A DNA stretch of 9,298 nt, from NCBI GenBank assembly GCA_051891195.1, contig JBJFEZ010000038.1, positions 1-9,298 on the forward strand. The letters run 5' to 3'. This DNA comes from CAG-273 sp051891195. GTDB lineage: Bacteria; Bacillota; Clostridia; TANB77; CAG-508. A program made the translations under genes and the position numbers. The notes below the pieces were generated by a model. The model was not told the DNA's origin. It was given only the letters and a program-made list of their open reading frames with translations, and searched no databases. Of the stretch, positions 1 to 6,623 are shown piece after piece. The stretch's first letter is position 1. The number at the start of each line of letters is the position of its first letter.

Positions 1-17
1 CGCCCTACATTTTTTCC

Positions 18-1160
18 TTATTTATTTCTTCTGTTTATAATCACTTGACAAGATCTGTCCCAAAAACGACAAACTGTCGTTTTAACAAACGTCCCTAAAG
101 CGACATTTATTAACGGTCCGCTTACGCCTATTATTACATAAAATATTTGAAGTAGTATATTCCAATTTGGTATTTTATAAATATATATCCAACCTGCTTT
201 GAACATTTCCTCGTTAAAATATGGTACTTGATATTTTAAATTTATAAAATACAATATTAAATCAAATATAAATAAGTAAAATATATGATGTGACATTATT
301 GAAAATGTATTGTTACTTATGTAATTTACTAATTTATTTTCTCCTATATATTTTGCAAGTATTTTTGAGATTCTAAGCCAGAATAAAATTCCTGTAATAG
401 ATGTTATGAGTGGTAAGTAAAAATTTGTTGGATTAAATCCTGAAAAGTCACGCATATCATATGTTAAGTCTTTAAATATTAATTGCAAAATAATGTTTAT
501 TATTATAAGAACAGGTATGTAAATTGTAGTTTTAACCTTTTCATCATACTTTTGTATAGTTGTTTTATATAAATACCCCATATGAAAAAATGGCAACAAG
601 AATAATACTTTTAATAACAAAGTTCTTAAGTCTTCTAATCTAGCAATTTCTGCATTGTATACAGCTACCATATTTCCAAGTATTAGTAATATAAGTAAAG
701 CATAGTCATTTATTTTAAATTTTGCTACATATTTGTGTATTAATACATATACAACATAAGTTACAAAAAATGCTGGTATAAACCAAGATGGAAAGTTAAA
801 TACAAATTGAGCATTTCCTATAAATGGTTGCACAAATAATGTATATAGGCTAATTTCACTTCCATAGTTTATAATTCCAATATTTCTTAATATAGTACTT
901 ATAATTCCATAAATTAAATTAATAATAAAAAATGGTATTACTAATTTTTTTAATTTATCCCAAATAGTTTTTGCTATGTTGTTTTCTTTTTCTACTTTAT
1001 AAAAATATCCTGAAATAAATACAAACATTGGTATAAAGAATGATGTATATGGAAATATATAACCTGTTAGTTTTATGTCTGTTGCTAAGTGGCATATTAC
1101 TACTTGTATTATGCCTATTGCAGATAAAATCATAAATTGTTTATTAGATTTTTCTTTCAT
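18..1160 (-). CDS. Membrane acyltransferase, acyltransferase family 3 (OafA/NodX-like)
   Basis: Predicted integral membrane enzyme that moves an acyl group, often acetyl, onto a cell-surface sugar or other envelope acceptor; the acceptor cannot be told from sequence. The 380 residues form about ten hydrophobic segments. Family marks seen are the early His in the first membrane segment (VICHLA, His24), FVFISGYF (about 46-53), PSWFIPAFF (about 124-132) and a late NTFSIMSHHIF stretch (about 284-294) matching the conserved C-terminal region. The ATG at 1158-1160 follows AAGGGGA at a good distance. The gene begins 9 bases after the mutS stop, so it is probably the last or a late gene of the miaB-mutS operon. 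The final residues, about 352-372, are read from a repeat- and dyad-rich stretch (47-105) and do not look like normal family sequence. Family assignment is firm; substrate is unknown. Confidence 0.86.
   Translation of the reverse strand: MKEKSNKQFMILSAIGIIQVVICHLATDIKLTGYIFPYTSFFIPMFVFISGYFYKVEKENNIAKTIWDKLKKLVIPFFIINLIYGIISTILRNIGIINYGSEISLYTLFVQPFIGNAQFVFNFPSWFIPAFFVTYVVYVLIHKYVAKFKINDYALLILLILGNMVAVYNAEIARLEDLRTLLLKVLFLLPFFHMGYLYKTTIQKYDEKVKTTIYIPVLIIINIILQLIFKDLTYDMRDFSGFNPTNFYLPLITSITGILFWLRISKILAKYIGENKLVNYISNNTFSIMSHHIFYLFIFDLILYFINLKYQVPYFNEEMFKAGWIYIYKIPNWNILLQIFYVIIGVSGPLINVALGTFVKTTVCRFWDRSCQVIINRRNK
45..127. repeat. Dyad-rich repeat stretch inside the acyltransferase 3' end
   Basis: This stretch has about 44% G+C by hand count, well above its surroundings. 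It holds an imperfect direct repeat, GTCCCAAAAACGACA (57-71) and GTCCCTAAAGCGACA (91-105), with 13 of 15 bases equal. It also holds a perfect 9-bp inverted repeat with a 3-base loop (63-71 / 75-83) and a small GACA/TGTC dyad around GATC (47-59). This is the style of short dispersed palindromic repeats found in Clostridia. Whether other copies exist in the genome cannot be seen from this window, and the outer limits are estimates. Confidence 0.5.
62..83 (-). terminator. Terminator-like hairpin within the acyltransferase reading frame
   Basis: Read on the minus strand, AAAACGACA and TGTCGTTTT pair perfectly over 9 bp around a GTT loop, and the 3' arm ends in five T residues (plus positions 62-66). 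The form is that of a weak intrinsic terminator, but it lies about 15 codons before the acyltransferase stop codon. It has only four G:C pairs, so its strength is doubtful. Confidence 0.3.
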
Positions 1161-1169
1161 TAGTTCCCC

Positions 1170-3782
1170 TTATTTTATTTTTTCTTTCATATTAACTAAA
1201 GTATTTAAAGCATCAATAGGTGTTAATTCATTCAAATTAATTTTGTCTAATTCGTGTGCTATTTCTGCCAATTTGTAGTTATATAAATCTAATTGCCCTG
1301 CTGCTACTTTTTTATTTTCTTTTTCTTGAGCCTTTTCGCCTAATATACTTTTTCTTTCTAAAGTTTTTAAAATTTCATTTGCACGTTTTGTTACCATTTG
1401 TGGAACTCCTGCAAGCTTTGCAACGTGTATACCATAGCTTTCATCAGTTCCTCCTGATACAATTTTTCTTAAGAAAATTACATCTTCTCCCTTTTCTTTT
1501 ACAGCAATAGAATAATTTTTTATTCCTTCTAATTTCTCTTCTAAAGATGTTAATTCGTGATAATGTGTTGCAAATAATGTTTTTGCTCCACATTTTTCTT
1601 TGTCTGAAATATATTCTGCTACTGCCCACGCTATTGAAAGTCCATCATATGTTGAAGTTCCTCTTCCTATTTCATCTAAAATTACTAAGCTATTGCTAGT
1701 AGCTTCTTTTAATATGTCTGCTACCTCCATCATTTCTACCATAAAGGTGCTTTGTCCCATACTTAAATCATCTGAAGCACCAACTCTTGTAAATATTTTG
1801 TCAACTACACCAATTTTTGCATATGATGCAGGCACAAAACTTCCTACTTGTGCCATTAATACTATTAATGCTACTTGTCTCATATACGTAGATTTACCTG
1901 CCATATTTGGTCCTGTAATAATAGCCAAACGATTGTCAGATTTATCTAAATATGTGTCATTTTCTACAAAACTTCCACTTGGCAATATTTTTTCAATAAC
2001 TGGATGACGTCCGTCTTTTATATCTATCATTCCGCTATTGTCTACTATTGGCATAACATAATTCATATCATCTGCTACCGTGGCTAAAGAAGTTAAAACG
2101 TCCAATGTAGCAATAATACCTGCAGATTTTTGAACTCTTAATATTTGCTTTTCTATTTTTTCTCTTATTTCGCAGAACGCATTATATTCTAGGTTTATTA
2201 CCTTTTCTTCTGCTCCTAAAATTTCATTTTCTACTTTTTTTAATTCTTCTGTTATATATCTTTCACAATTTGCCAAAGTTTGTTTACGAATAAATCTTTC
2301 TGGTACCATTGATAAATTAGATTTTGTTACTTCTATAAAATATCCAAATACTTTATTAAATCCAACTTTTAGTCCTTTTATTCCTGTAGCTTCTCTTTCT
2401 TTGTTTTCTATTTCTAATATCCAATTTTTGCCTTCTGTTGTAGCCTTTTTTAGGTGGTCTATTTCTTCATTATAACCTAATTTTATTATTCCACCTTCTT
2501 TTACAGTTATAGGTGGGTCATCTATAATAGCTTCATCTATTATTTTATGTATATCTTCCAATGTATCTAGTTCATCATATAGTTGTTTTAATAAAGGAGC
2601 TTTTGCTGTTTCTAATGTTTGCTTTATATCTGGTAATTGTTTTGCAGAGTTTTTAAGTGATATTAAATCTCTTGCATTTGCACTTCCATATGATATTTTT
2701 CCTGCTAATCTTTCAATGTCATAAACTTTTTTTAAGCTGTCTATAACATCTCCTCTTAAAATAATATCTTCTTTTAATTCCTTAACAGCTTCTAGTCTTT
2801 GATTTATTTTGCAAACATCTATTAGTGGGTCATTTAAATATCTTCTTAATAATCTACCACCCATAGATGTAGAAGTTTTATCTAGTACCCATAAAAGTGT
2901 TCCTTTTTTGCTTTTATCTCTCAATTTTTCTGTTATCTCTAAGTTTCTTCTAGCATTTATGTCTAAGTTCATATAATGTGTTGTACTATATATTGTTATT
3001 GTATGAATATAGTCTAAATTATTTTTTTGCGTATTTATTAAATATGACATTAAGCCATTGCTTGCAGCTATACAAAATTGTTTATCTGATAAATCTTGTA
3101 TTATTTGTTGATTTTCATCTACAATTTCATATTTAGTTTGAAATTCTTCATTATTTATACTAAAATTTTCTTCTTCAAGTTTTGATATGTATATGTTAAA
3201 TCTTTCACGTATTTTACTAATTTCTTGTACACTTTCATACATCATATTGTTTACTACAATTTCAGCAGGAGAGTATCTAGAAATTTCATCCATTAAAGTT
3301 GCAAAATTATTTTGTTCTTTAATTTGTGCTGTTTTAAAGTCTGCTGTTGTTAAGTCACAAATTGCAATTCCATAATATATACCGTTTTTATATATAGACA
3401 TTATATAGTTGTTCTTTTTTTCTTCTAAAAGGTTAGACTCCATAACTGTTCCAGGAGTTACTACACGAATAACTTCTCTTTTTACAATTCCTTTTGCTTG
3501 TTTTGGGTCTTCTACTTGTTCGCAAATTGCAACTTTAAATCCTTTTTCAATTAGTCTTGCAATATATGTTTCTGCTGCGTGGTATGGAATACCACACATA
3601 GGTGCTCTTTCTTCTTGTCCACAGTCCTTTCCTGTTAATGTTAGTTCTAGTTCTCTTGAAGTTGTAATAGCATCATCAAAAAACATTTCATAAAAATCGC
3701 CTAAGCGGTAAAATAAAATGCAATCTTTATATTCTTCTTTTGTCTGCAAGTAATGTTGCATCATAGGTGAATATTCTGCCAT
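1170..3782 (-). CDS. mutS: DNA mismatch repair protein MutS
   Basis: Mismatch sensor of post-replicative repair: a dimer binds mispaired or looped DNA, exchanges ADP for ATP and recruits MutL. At 870 residues it is full length. The N-terminal mismatch-binding domain carries the Phe-x-Glu motif (GDFYEMF, Phe30 and Glu32). Connector, lever and clamp regions follow, then the ATPase with Walker A GPNMAGKST (624-632), Walker B LVILDEIGRGTS (699-710, Asp703/Glu704) and the ATHYHEL switch with His740. QLDLY at 830-834 fits a sliding-clamp (DnaN) binding motif, followed by the usual C-terminal helical dimerisation segment. The ATG is preceded by AAAGGAG eight bases upstream, inside the end of the previous gene, whose stop is 5 bases away; this implies translational coupling. 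No frameshift or missing catalytic residue is seen. Unusually, the next gene is an acyltransferase rather than mutL. Confidence 0.99.
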   Translation of the reverse strand: MAEYSPMMQHYLQTKEEYKDCILFYRLGDFYEMFFDDAITTSRELELTLTGKDCGQEERAPMCGIPYHAAETYIARLIEKGFKVAICEQVEDPKQAKGIVKREVIRVVTPGTVMESNLLEEKKNNYIMSIYKNGIYYGIAICDLTTADFKTAQIKEQNNFATLMDEISRYSPAEIVVNNMMYESVQEISKIRERFNIYISKLEEENFSINNEEFQTKYEIVDENQQIIQDLSDKQFCIAASNGLMSYLINTQKNNLDYIHTITIYSTTHYMNLDINARRNLEITEKLRDKSKKGTLLWVLDKTSTSMGGRLLRRYLNDPLIDVCKINQRLEAVKELKEDIILRGDVIDSLKKVYDIERLAGKISYGSANARDLISLKNSAKQLPDIKQTLETAKAPLLKQLYDELDTLEDIHKIIDEAIIDDPPITVKEGGIIKLGYNEEIDHLKKATTEGKNWILEIENKEREATGIKGLKVGFNKVFGYFIEVTKSNLSMVPERFIRKQTLANCERYITEELKKVENEILGAEEKVINLEYNAFCEIREKIEKQILRVQKSAGIIATLDVLTSLATVADDMNYVMPIVDNSGMIDIKDGRHPVIEKILPSGSFVENDTYLDKSDNRLAIITGPNMAGKSTYMRQVALIVLMAQVGSFVPASYAKIGVVDKIFTRVGASDDLSMGQSTFMVEMMEVADILKEATSNSLVILDEIGRGTSTYDGLSIAWAVAEYISDKEKCGAKTLFATHYHELTSLEEKLEGIKNYSIAVKEKGEDVIFLRKIVSGGTDESYGIHVAKLAGVPQMVTKRANEILKTLERKSILGEKAQEKENKKVAAGQLDLYNYKLAEIAHELDKINLNELTPIDALNTLVNMKEKIK

Positions 3783-3787
3783 TTTTG

Positions 3788-4528
3788 TTACTCCTTTTCT
3801 AGTTCGGTTTGTTCTTTATGGGTTGGTTCTGGTGTTCTTTCATTTAATTCATTTGGATTAACAGCCATTCTTTCTCTAAATTCTTTGTTCTTTTGCTTTG
3901 CATTTCTTTCTATTTCAATACAGTACAACTCATTTAGTAATTTATATAGTCTATTTGTAGTGTACCCCATTTGTTGTGCGGCTTCCGTTTTTGACATAGT
4001 TTGGCATAATTCTTGATATTGTTTTTCTAATGATAAAAGATATTGTCTTCTTTTTTCTATATCATCTTGTTTTTTCTCTTCAGGCTCAATTTCTAGCTTT
4101 GATATTGCATATAATAATTCAGGAGAATTTGGTTTGCTATGAGCTTTATTATATGCTAGTTCTTTGCATAAATGATACAAATTCACATCTTCATCATTTT
4201 TAGATTTTCCTAATGCATTTATTTTTCTACTTAATGTTCTAACTCCAATTTGATATTTTTTTGCTAATTCTTCCATATCAATGCCAGTGGTTAAAAACTC
4301 ATACACGGCTTTTCTTATTGGAACAGTAGTTATTTCTCTTGGCTTATATGGATATTTTTGAATAAACCTTAAATATAATTCCGGATTATCTATTGATAAT
4401 AATTGAATTTTTTTGTTTAAAGTTCTGTAATCTGTTTCCAGTTCTTTTGTTATTTGAACTCTAGATTTTTCTCCATTAATTACTTCTAAAATATATTGTT
4501 CAAATTCTTCTTGTGTTATTTCTTTCAT
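3788..4528 (-). CDS. Hypothetical protein with three helix-turn-helix-like units, between miaB and mutS
   Basis: I do not recognise a named family. The 246-residue protein has no signal peptide or membrane segment and is rich in Lys and Glu. Three segments look like helix-turn-helix units: about 9-45 (ending DYRTLNKKIQLL), 72-107 (ELAKKYQIGVRTLSRKINAL) and 168-202 (EAAQQMGYTTNRLYKLLNEL). The first two share an R-T-L-x-x-K-I-x-x-L recognition-helix pattern, and the third a looser form of it. This suggests a DNA-binding or regulatory protein made by repeating one module. The last ~40 residues are charged and probably disordered. Its ATG follows the miaB TAA directly (TAAATG), with AGGAG and GAGG inside the end of miaB, and mutS starts 5 bases after its stop, so it sits firmly inside the operon. 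Its role is unknown; autoregulation or control of the operon is only a guess. Confidence 0.88.
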   Translation of the reverse strand: MKEITQEEFEQYILEVINGEKSRVQITKELETDYRTLNKKIQLLSIDNPELYLRFIQKYPYKPREITTVPIRKAVYEFLTTGIDMEELAKKYQIGVRTLSRKINALGKSKNDEDVNLYHLCKELAYNKAHSKPNSPELLYAISKLEIEPEEKKQDDIEKRRQYLLSLEKQYQELCQTMSKTEAAQQMGYTTNRLYKLLNELYCIEIERNAKQKNKEFRERMAVNPNELNERTPEPTHKEQTELEKE

Positions 4529-5941
4529 TTATACAACCTCTCCTTTTAAATACCACATATGTTCAGAAACTATTTTTAAGTCTACTATTTTTCCAATAAG
4601 GTCATCTTTTCCTTCTAAAACTACTACCTTGTTGGAATCTGTTCTTCCTGATAGCATATTGTCATTATTTTTACTTCTTCCTTCTATTAGAACCTTTTGC
4701 ATTGTTCCAACATATTGTTTGTTTTTTATAGCTATTTGACTTTCAACTAGTTCTTTTAGTCTATCAAATCTTTTATGTTTTATTTCTTCAGGAATTTGGT
4801 TTTCCATTTTATCTCCTGGAGTTCCTTCTCTTCTTGAATAAATAAACATATATACTTGTTCAAAATTAACATTTTTTACTACATCCAGTGTATCTTCAAA
4901 TTCTTCTTCTGTTTCTCCTGGAAAACCTACAATTATATCTGTTGAAAGTGTTAAATTTGGAATTTGAGATTTCATTTTTTCTACTAAATTTAAGTATTGT
5001 TCTTTAGTATATTTTCTATTCATTATTTTTAACACTTGTGTGTTTCCAGATTGTAGTGGTAAATGAATTAATTTACATACTTTATCACAATCTCTAATAG
5101 CTTCAATAACGTCGTCTGTAAAATCTTTTGGGTGAGGAGAAACAAAACGTATTCTTTCTATACCTTCTATTTTATTTATTGCTCTTAATAAAGTAGCAAA
5201 TGAATTTACTCCTTCATATTGTTCAAACTCAATATTTTTTTCTCTTTCTGTTCTTAAATATGAATTAACATTTTGTCCTAAAAGTGTAATTTCTTTATAG
5301 CCTTGTTTAGCTAAAGAATTTACCTCTTGCAATATATCCTTTGGGCTTCTGCTTCTTTCTCTGCCTCTAACATATGGTACAATACAATAACTACAGAAAT
5401 TGTTGCACCCATTCATAATTGTTACAGAAGCTTTTATTTTATCATCTCTAGATATAGGTAGTCCTTCTATAATTTCACCATCTATGTCTAAAATATCCTC
5501 TATTCTTTTTCTATTACATAATGTTTTATATAAATCTGTAGGAAATTGGTGTAAAGTATGTGTTCCAAAAACAATATCAAAATATGGATAACTTTGCTTT
5601 AGCTTTTCTACTATATGCTTTTCTTGCATCATACAGCCACCTATAGCAATTATTGTTCCTTTTGATTCTTTATATTTTTTTACTTCTCCTAATTTGCCAA
5701 ACAATTTATCTTCTGCATTTTCGCGAACACAACAAGTATTAAATACAATTAAATCTGCTTCAGATAAGTTTTGTGTTCTTGTATAATTCATTTCTTCCAT
5801 CATTCCACATAATTTTTCCGAATCATTTTCATTTAATTGACATCCCATTGTTAAAATATTATATTTCAAATTTTTACCTTCGTTTAGTTTTGCTACTTTT
5901 TGAATATCTTCTAATTGTTCATTTATGTCTATTTTTGTCAC
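4529..5941 (-). CDS. miaB: tRNA-2-methylthio-N6-dimethylallyladenosine synthase MiaB
   Basis: Radical-SAM methylthiotransferase that adds a methylthio group to i6A37 of tRNAs reading UNN codons, giving ms2i6A and steadying codon reading. The 470 residues show the three parts of the family. The N-terminal UPF0004 domain has the auxiliary-cluster cysteines Cys34 (TMGCQLNENDSE), Cys70 (NTCCVRENAE) and Cys103 (GGCMMQE). The radical-SAM core has CNNFCSYC (Cys179, 183, 186) followed by the family signature PYVRGRERSR. The C-terminal TRAM RNA-binding domain covers about 405-470. The start is GTG (5939-5941), chosen because GGAGGG stands six bases upstream and the frame has no better start. It is the first gene of a minus-strand operon, with a sigma-A promoter at 5979-6007. 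MiaB next to mutS is common in Firmicutes. No key residue is missing. Confidence 0.98.
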   Translation of the reverse strand: MTKIDINEQLEDIQKVAKLNEGKNLKYNILTMGCQLNENDSEKLCGMMEEMNYTRTQNLSEADLIVFNTCCVRENAEDKLFGKLGEVKKYKESKGTIIAIGGCMMQEKHIVEKLKQSYPYFDIVFGTHTLHQFPTDLYKTLCNRKRIEDILDIDGEIIEGLPISRDDKIKASVTIMNGCNNFCSYCIVPYVRGRERSRSPKDILQEVNSLAKQGYKEITLLGQNVNSYLRTEREKNIEFEQYEGVNSFATLLRAINKIEGIERIRFVSPHPKDFTDDVIEAIRDCDKVCKLIHLPLQSGNTQVLKIMNRKYTKEQYLNLVEKMKSQIPNLTLSTDIIVGFPGETEEEFEDTLDVVKNVNFEQVYMFIYSRREGTPGDKMENQIPEEIKHKRFDRLKELVESQIAIKNKQYVGTMQKVLIEGRSKNNDNMLSGRTDSNKVVVLEGKDDLIGKIVDLKIVSEHMWYLKGEVV

Positions 5942-5947
5942 AATATT

Positions 5948-5953
5948 CCCTCC
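5948..5953 (-). promoter_or_regulatory. Ribosome binding site fixing the GTG start of miaB
   Basis: GGAGGG on the minus strand, six bases before the GTG at 5939-5941. It supports a GTG rather than an ATG start for miaB. Confidence 0.8.
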
Positions 5954-5978
5954 GCTCTTAGTTCTTAAAATCCTTTAT

Positions 5979-6007
5979 ATTTTATAATAATTAGACATTT
6001 TTTTCAA
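5979..6007 (-). promoter_or_regulatory. Sigma-A promoter of the miaB operon
   Basis: Minus-strand TTGAAA (6002-6007), a 17-base spacer, then TAAAAT (5979-5984). Transcription would start near 5972, giving a leader of about 30 bases before the GTG. It lies just downstream of the rpmE terminator, so the operon has its own start. The leader is too short to hold a riboswitch or T-box. Confidence 0.75.
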
Positions 6008-6019
6008 TAGTTATATACT

Positions 6020-6077
6020 AAAAAAGACGGTTTTGTTTTCTACAAAAACTCTTTGTAGAAAGCAAAACCGTCTTTTT
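6020..6077 (-). terminator. Rho-independent terminator of rpmE
   Basis: Arms 6021-6046 and 6052-6077 pair over 26 positions around a 5-base loop, with one imperfect pair (6036 with 6062). On the minus strand the 3' arm ends in six T residues (6020-6025). It begins 8 bases after the rpmE stop codon and separates rpmE from the miaB promoter. Confidence 0.92.
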
Positions 6078-6084
6078 ACTTATA

Positions 6085-6285
6085 TTATTGAATTCCGTAT
6101 TTTTTCTTGAATTTATCTGCTCTACCACCAGTTGTTTCTCTTTTTAAGTTTCCAGTCCAGAATGGATGACATTTTGAACAAACATCAACTTTTATATCTG
6201 ATTTTGTTGAATTTGTTTTCATTACATTTCCACAAGCACAAGTAATTGTTGCTTCTGTATAATTTGGATGTATTCCTTCTTTCAT
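6085..6285 (-). CDS. rpmE: 50S ribosomal protein L31 (bL31), zinc-binding type
   Basis: Small protein of the large ribosomal subunit, placed near the bridge to the small-subunit head. The 66 residues match the full family length. The N-terminus MKEGIHPNY, the centre VDVCSKCHPFWTG and the C-terminal GRADKFKKKYG are all typical. Four cysteines (16, 18, 36, 39) form the zinc site, so this is the C+ form rather than the zinc-free paralogue made under zinc limitation. The ATG at 6283-6285 follows a strong GGAGAGGTGA site. It has its own consensus promoter and a long hairpin terminator, so it is probably expressed as a single gene, with possible read-through from the small upstream gene. Confidence 0.99.
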   Translation of the reverse strand: MKEGIHPNYTEATITCACGNVMKTNSTKSDIKVDVCSKCHPFWTGNLKRETTGGRADKFKKKYGIQ

Positions 6286-6331
6286 TTAGTCTTCACCTCT
6301 CCCTTATTTTTATTCAAAAACACTATTACGT

Positions 6332-6360
6332 ATTATAACATAGTTCAATTTATTTTTCAA
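6332..6360 (-). promoter_or_regulatory. Sigma-A promoter of rpmE
   Basis: Minus-strand TTGAAA (6355-6360), a 17-base spacer, then a perfect TATAAT (6332-6337). The predicted start near 6325 leaves a leader of about 40 bases to the rpmE ATG. Strong expression fits a ribosomal protein gene. Confidence 0.85.
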
Positions 6361-6384
6361 GTATTTTCTTTTTATATAAATATT

Positions 6385-6537
6385 TTATTTGTTTTTTTGT
6401 CTTTCTTCTATATATTCTGCTGAAGCTTTTACTTCGTCTTCCATAGAAGCTTTATGTACAAGTTTATTAATTACATTAAACAAACAAGCTATTATTAAAA
6501 CAAACAACAATATTTTTTTCCAACTTTTAGCTAACAT
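6385..6537 (-). CDS. Small membrane protein or lipoprotein-like protein, 50 aa, unknown
   Basis: Reading frame of 51 codons from ATG at 6535-6537 to TAA at 6385-6387. AGGAG (6547-6551) stands nine bases upstream and a perfect consensus promoter about 50 bases upstream. The protein starts MLAKSWKKILLFVLIIAC: a short basic N-terminus, then a hydrophobic helix at about 9-27, then a charged, probably helical tail ending SAEYIEERQKNK. This fits a single-pass small protein with the tail outside or inside. Residues IIAC at 15-18 also fit a lipobox, so a processed lipoprotein of about 33 residues is possible. I know no named family for it. It lies between mscL and rpmE, same strand, 86 bases after mscL. 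Being shorter than many gene-calling cut-offs, it may go unannotated elsewhere. Confidence 0.75.
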   Translation of the reverse strand: MLAKSWKKILLFVLIIACLFNVINKLVHKASMEDEVKASAEYIEERQKNK

Positions 6538-6589
6538 TTGCTTTTTCTCCTTTTTATTCTATGAAAGTGCATTTTTACACTATATTATT

Positions 6590-6618
6590 ATTATAACTAT
6601 AGTTTTTAAAAATGTCAA
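6590..6618 (-). promoter_or_regulatory. Perfect consensus sigma-A promoter before the 50-aa gene
   Basis: Minus-strand TTGACA (6613-6618), exactly 17 bases, then TATAAT (6590-6595). All 12 hexamer bases match consensus, the best in this window. Transcription should start near 6583, giving about 45 bases of leader to the small gene. The leader holds only a weak AGTGT/GCACT hairpin. Confidence 0.88.
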
Positions 6619-6623
6619 TGTTT

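Noticed and set aside
1..17. Start of another minus-strand gene after the acyltransferase (GGAAAAAATG at the left edge)
   Set aside because: The ATG at 8-10 is followed at once by TAG. The remaining bases are too few to judge; they may begin another repeat.
1444..1629. Frameshift or broken mutS suggested by an overlapping same-strand frame
   Set aside because: The main mutS frame is unbroken with all ATPase motifs. The short frame is a +1/-1 shadow across the ATPase coding region.
1075..3693. Several open frames on the plus strand opposite the acyltransferase and mutS (for example 1600-2007 and 3409-3693)
   Set aside because: They are antisense shadows of strongly conserved genes, lack ribosome binding sites, and their translations resemble no protein family.
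5942..6020. Riboswitch, T-box or attenuator in the miaB leader
   Set aside because: The predicted leader is only about 30 bases, and the big hairpin lies upstream of the promoter, where it serves as the rpmE terminator.
6542..6582. Short upstream frame in the leader of the 50-aa gene (begins ATGCACTTT, about 13 codons, overlapping the ATG)
   Set aside because: It has no ribosome binding site, and the main start has AGGAG at a good distance.
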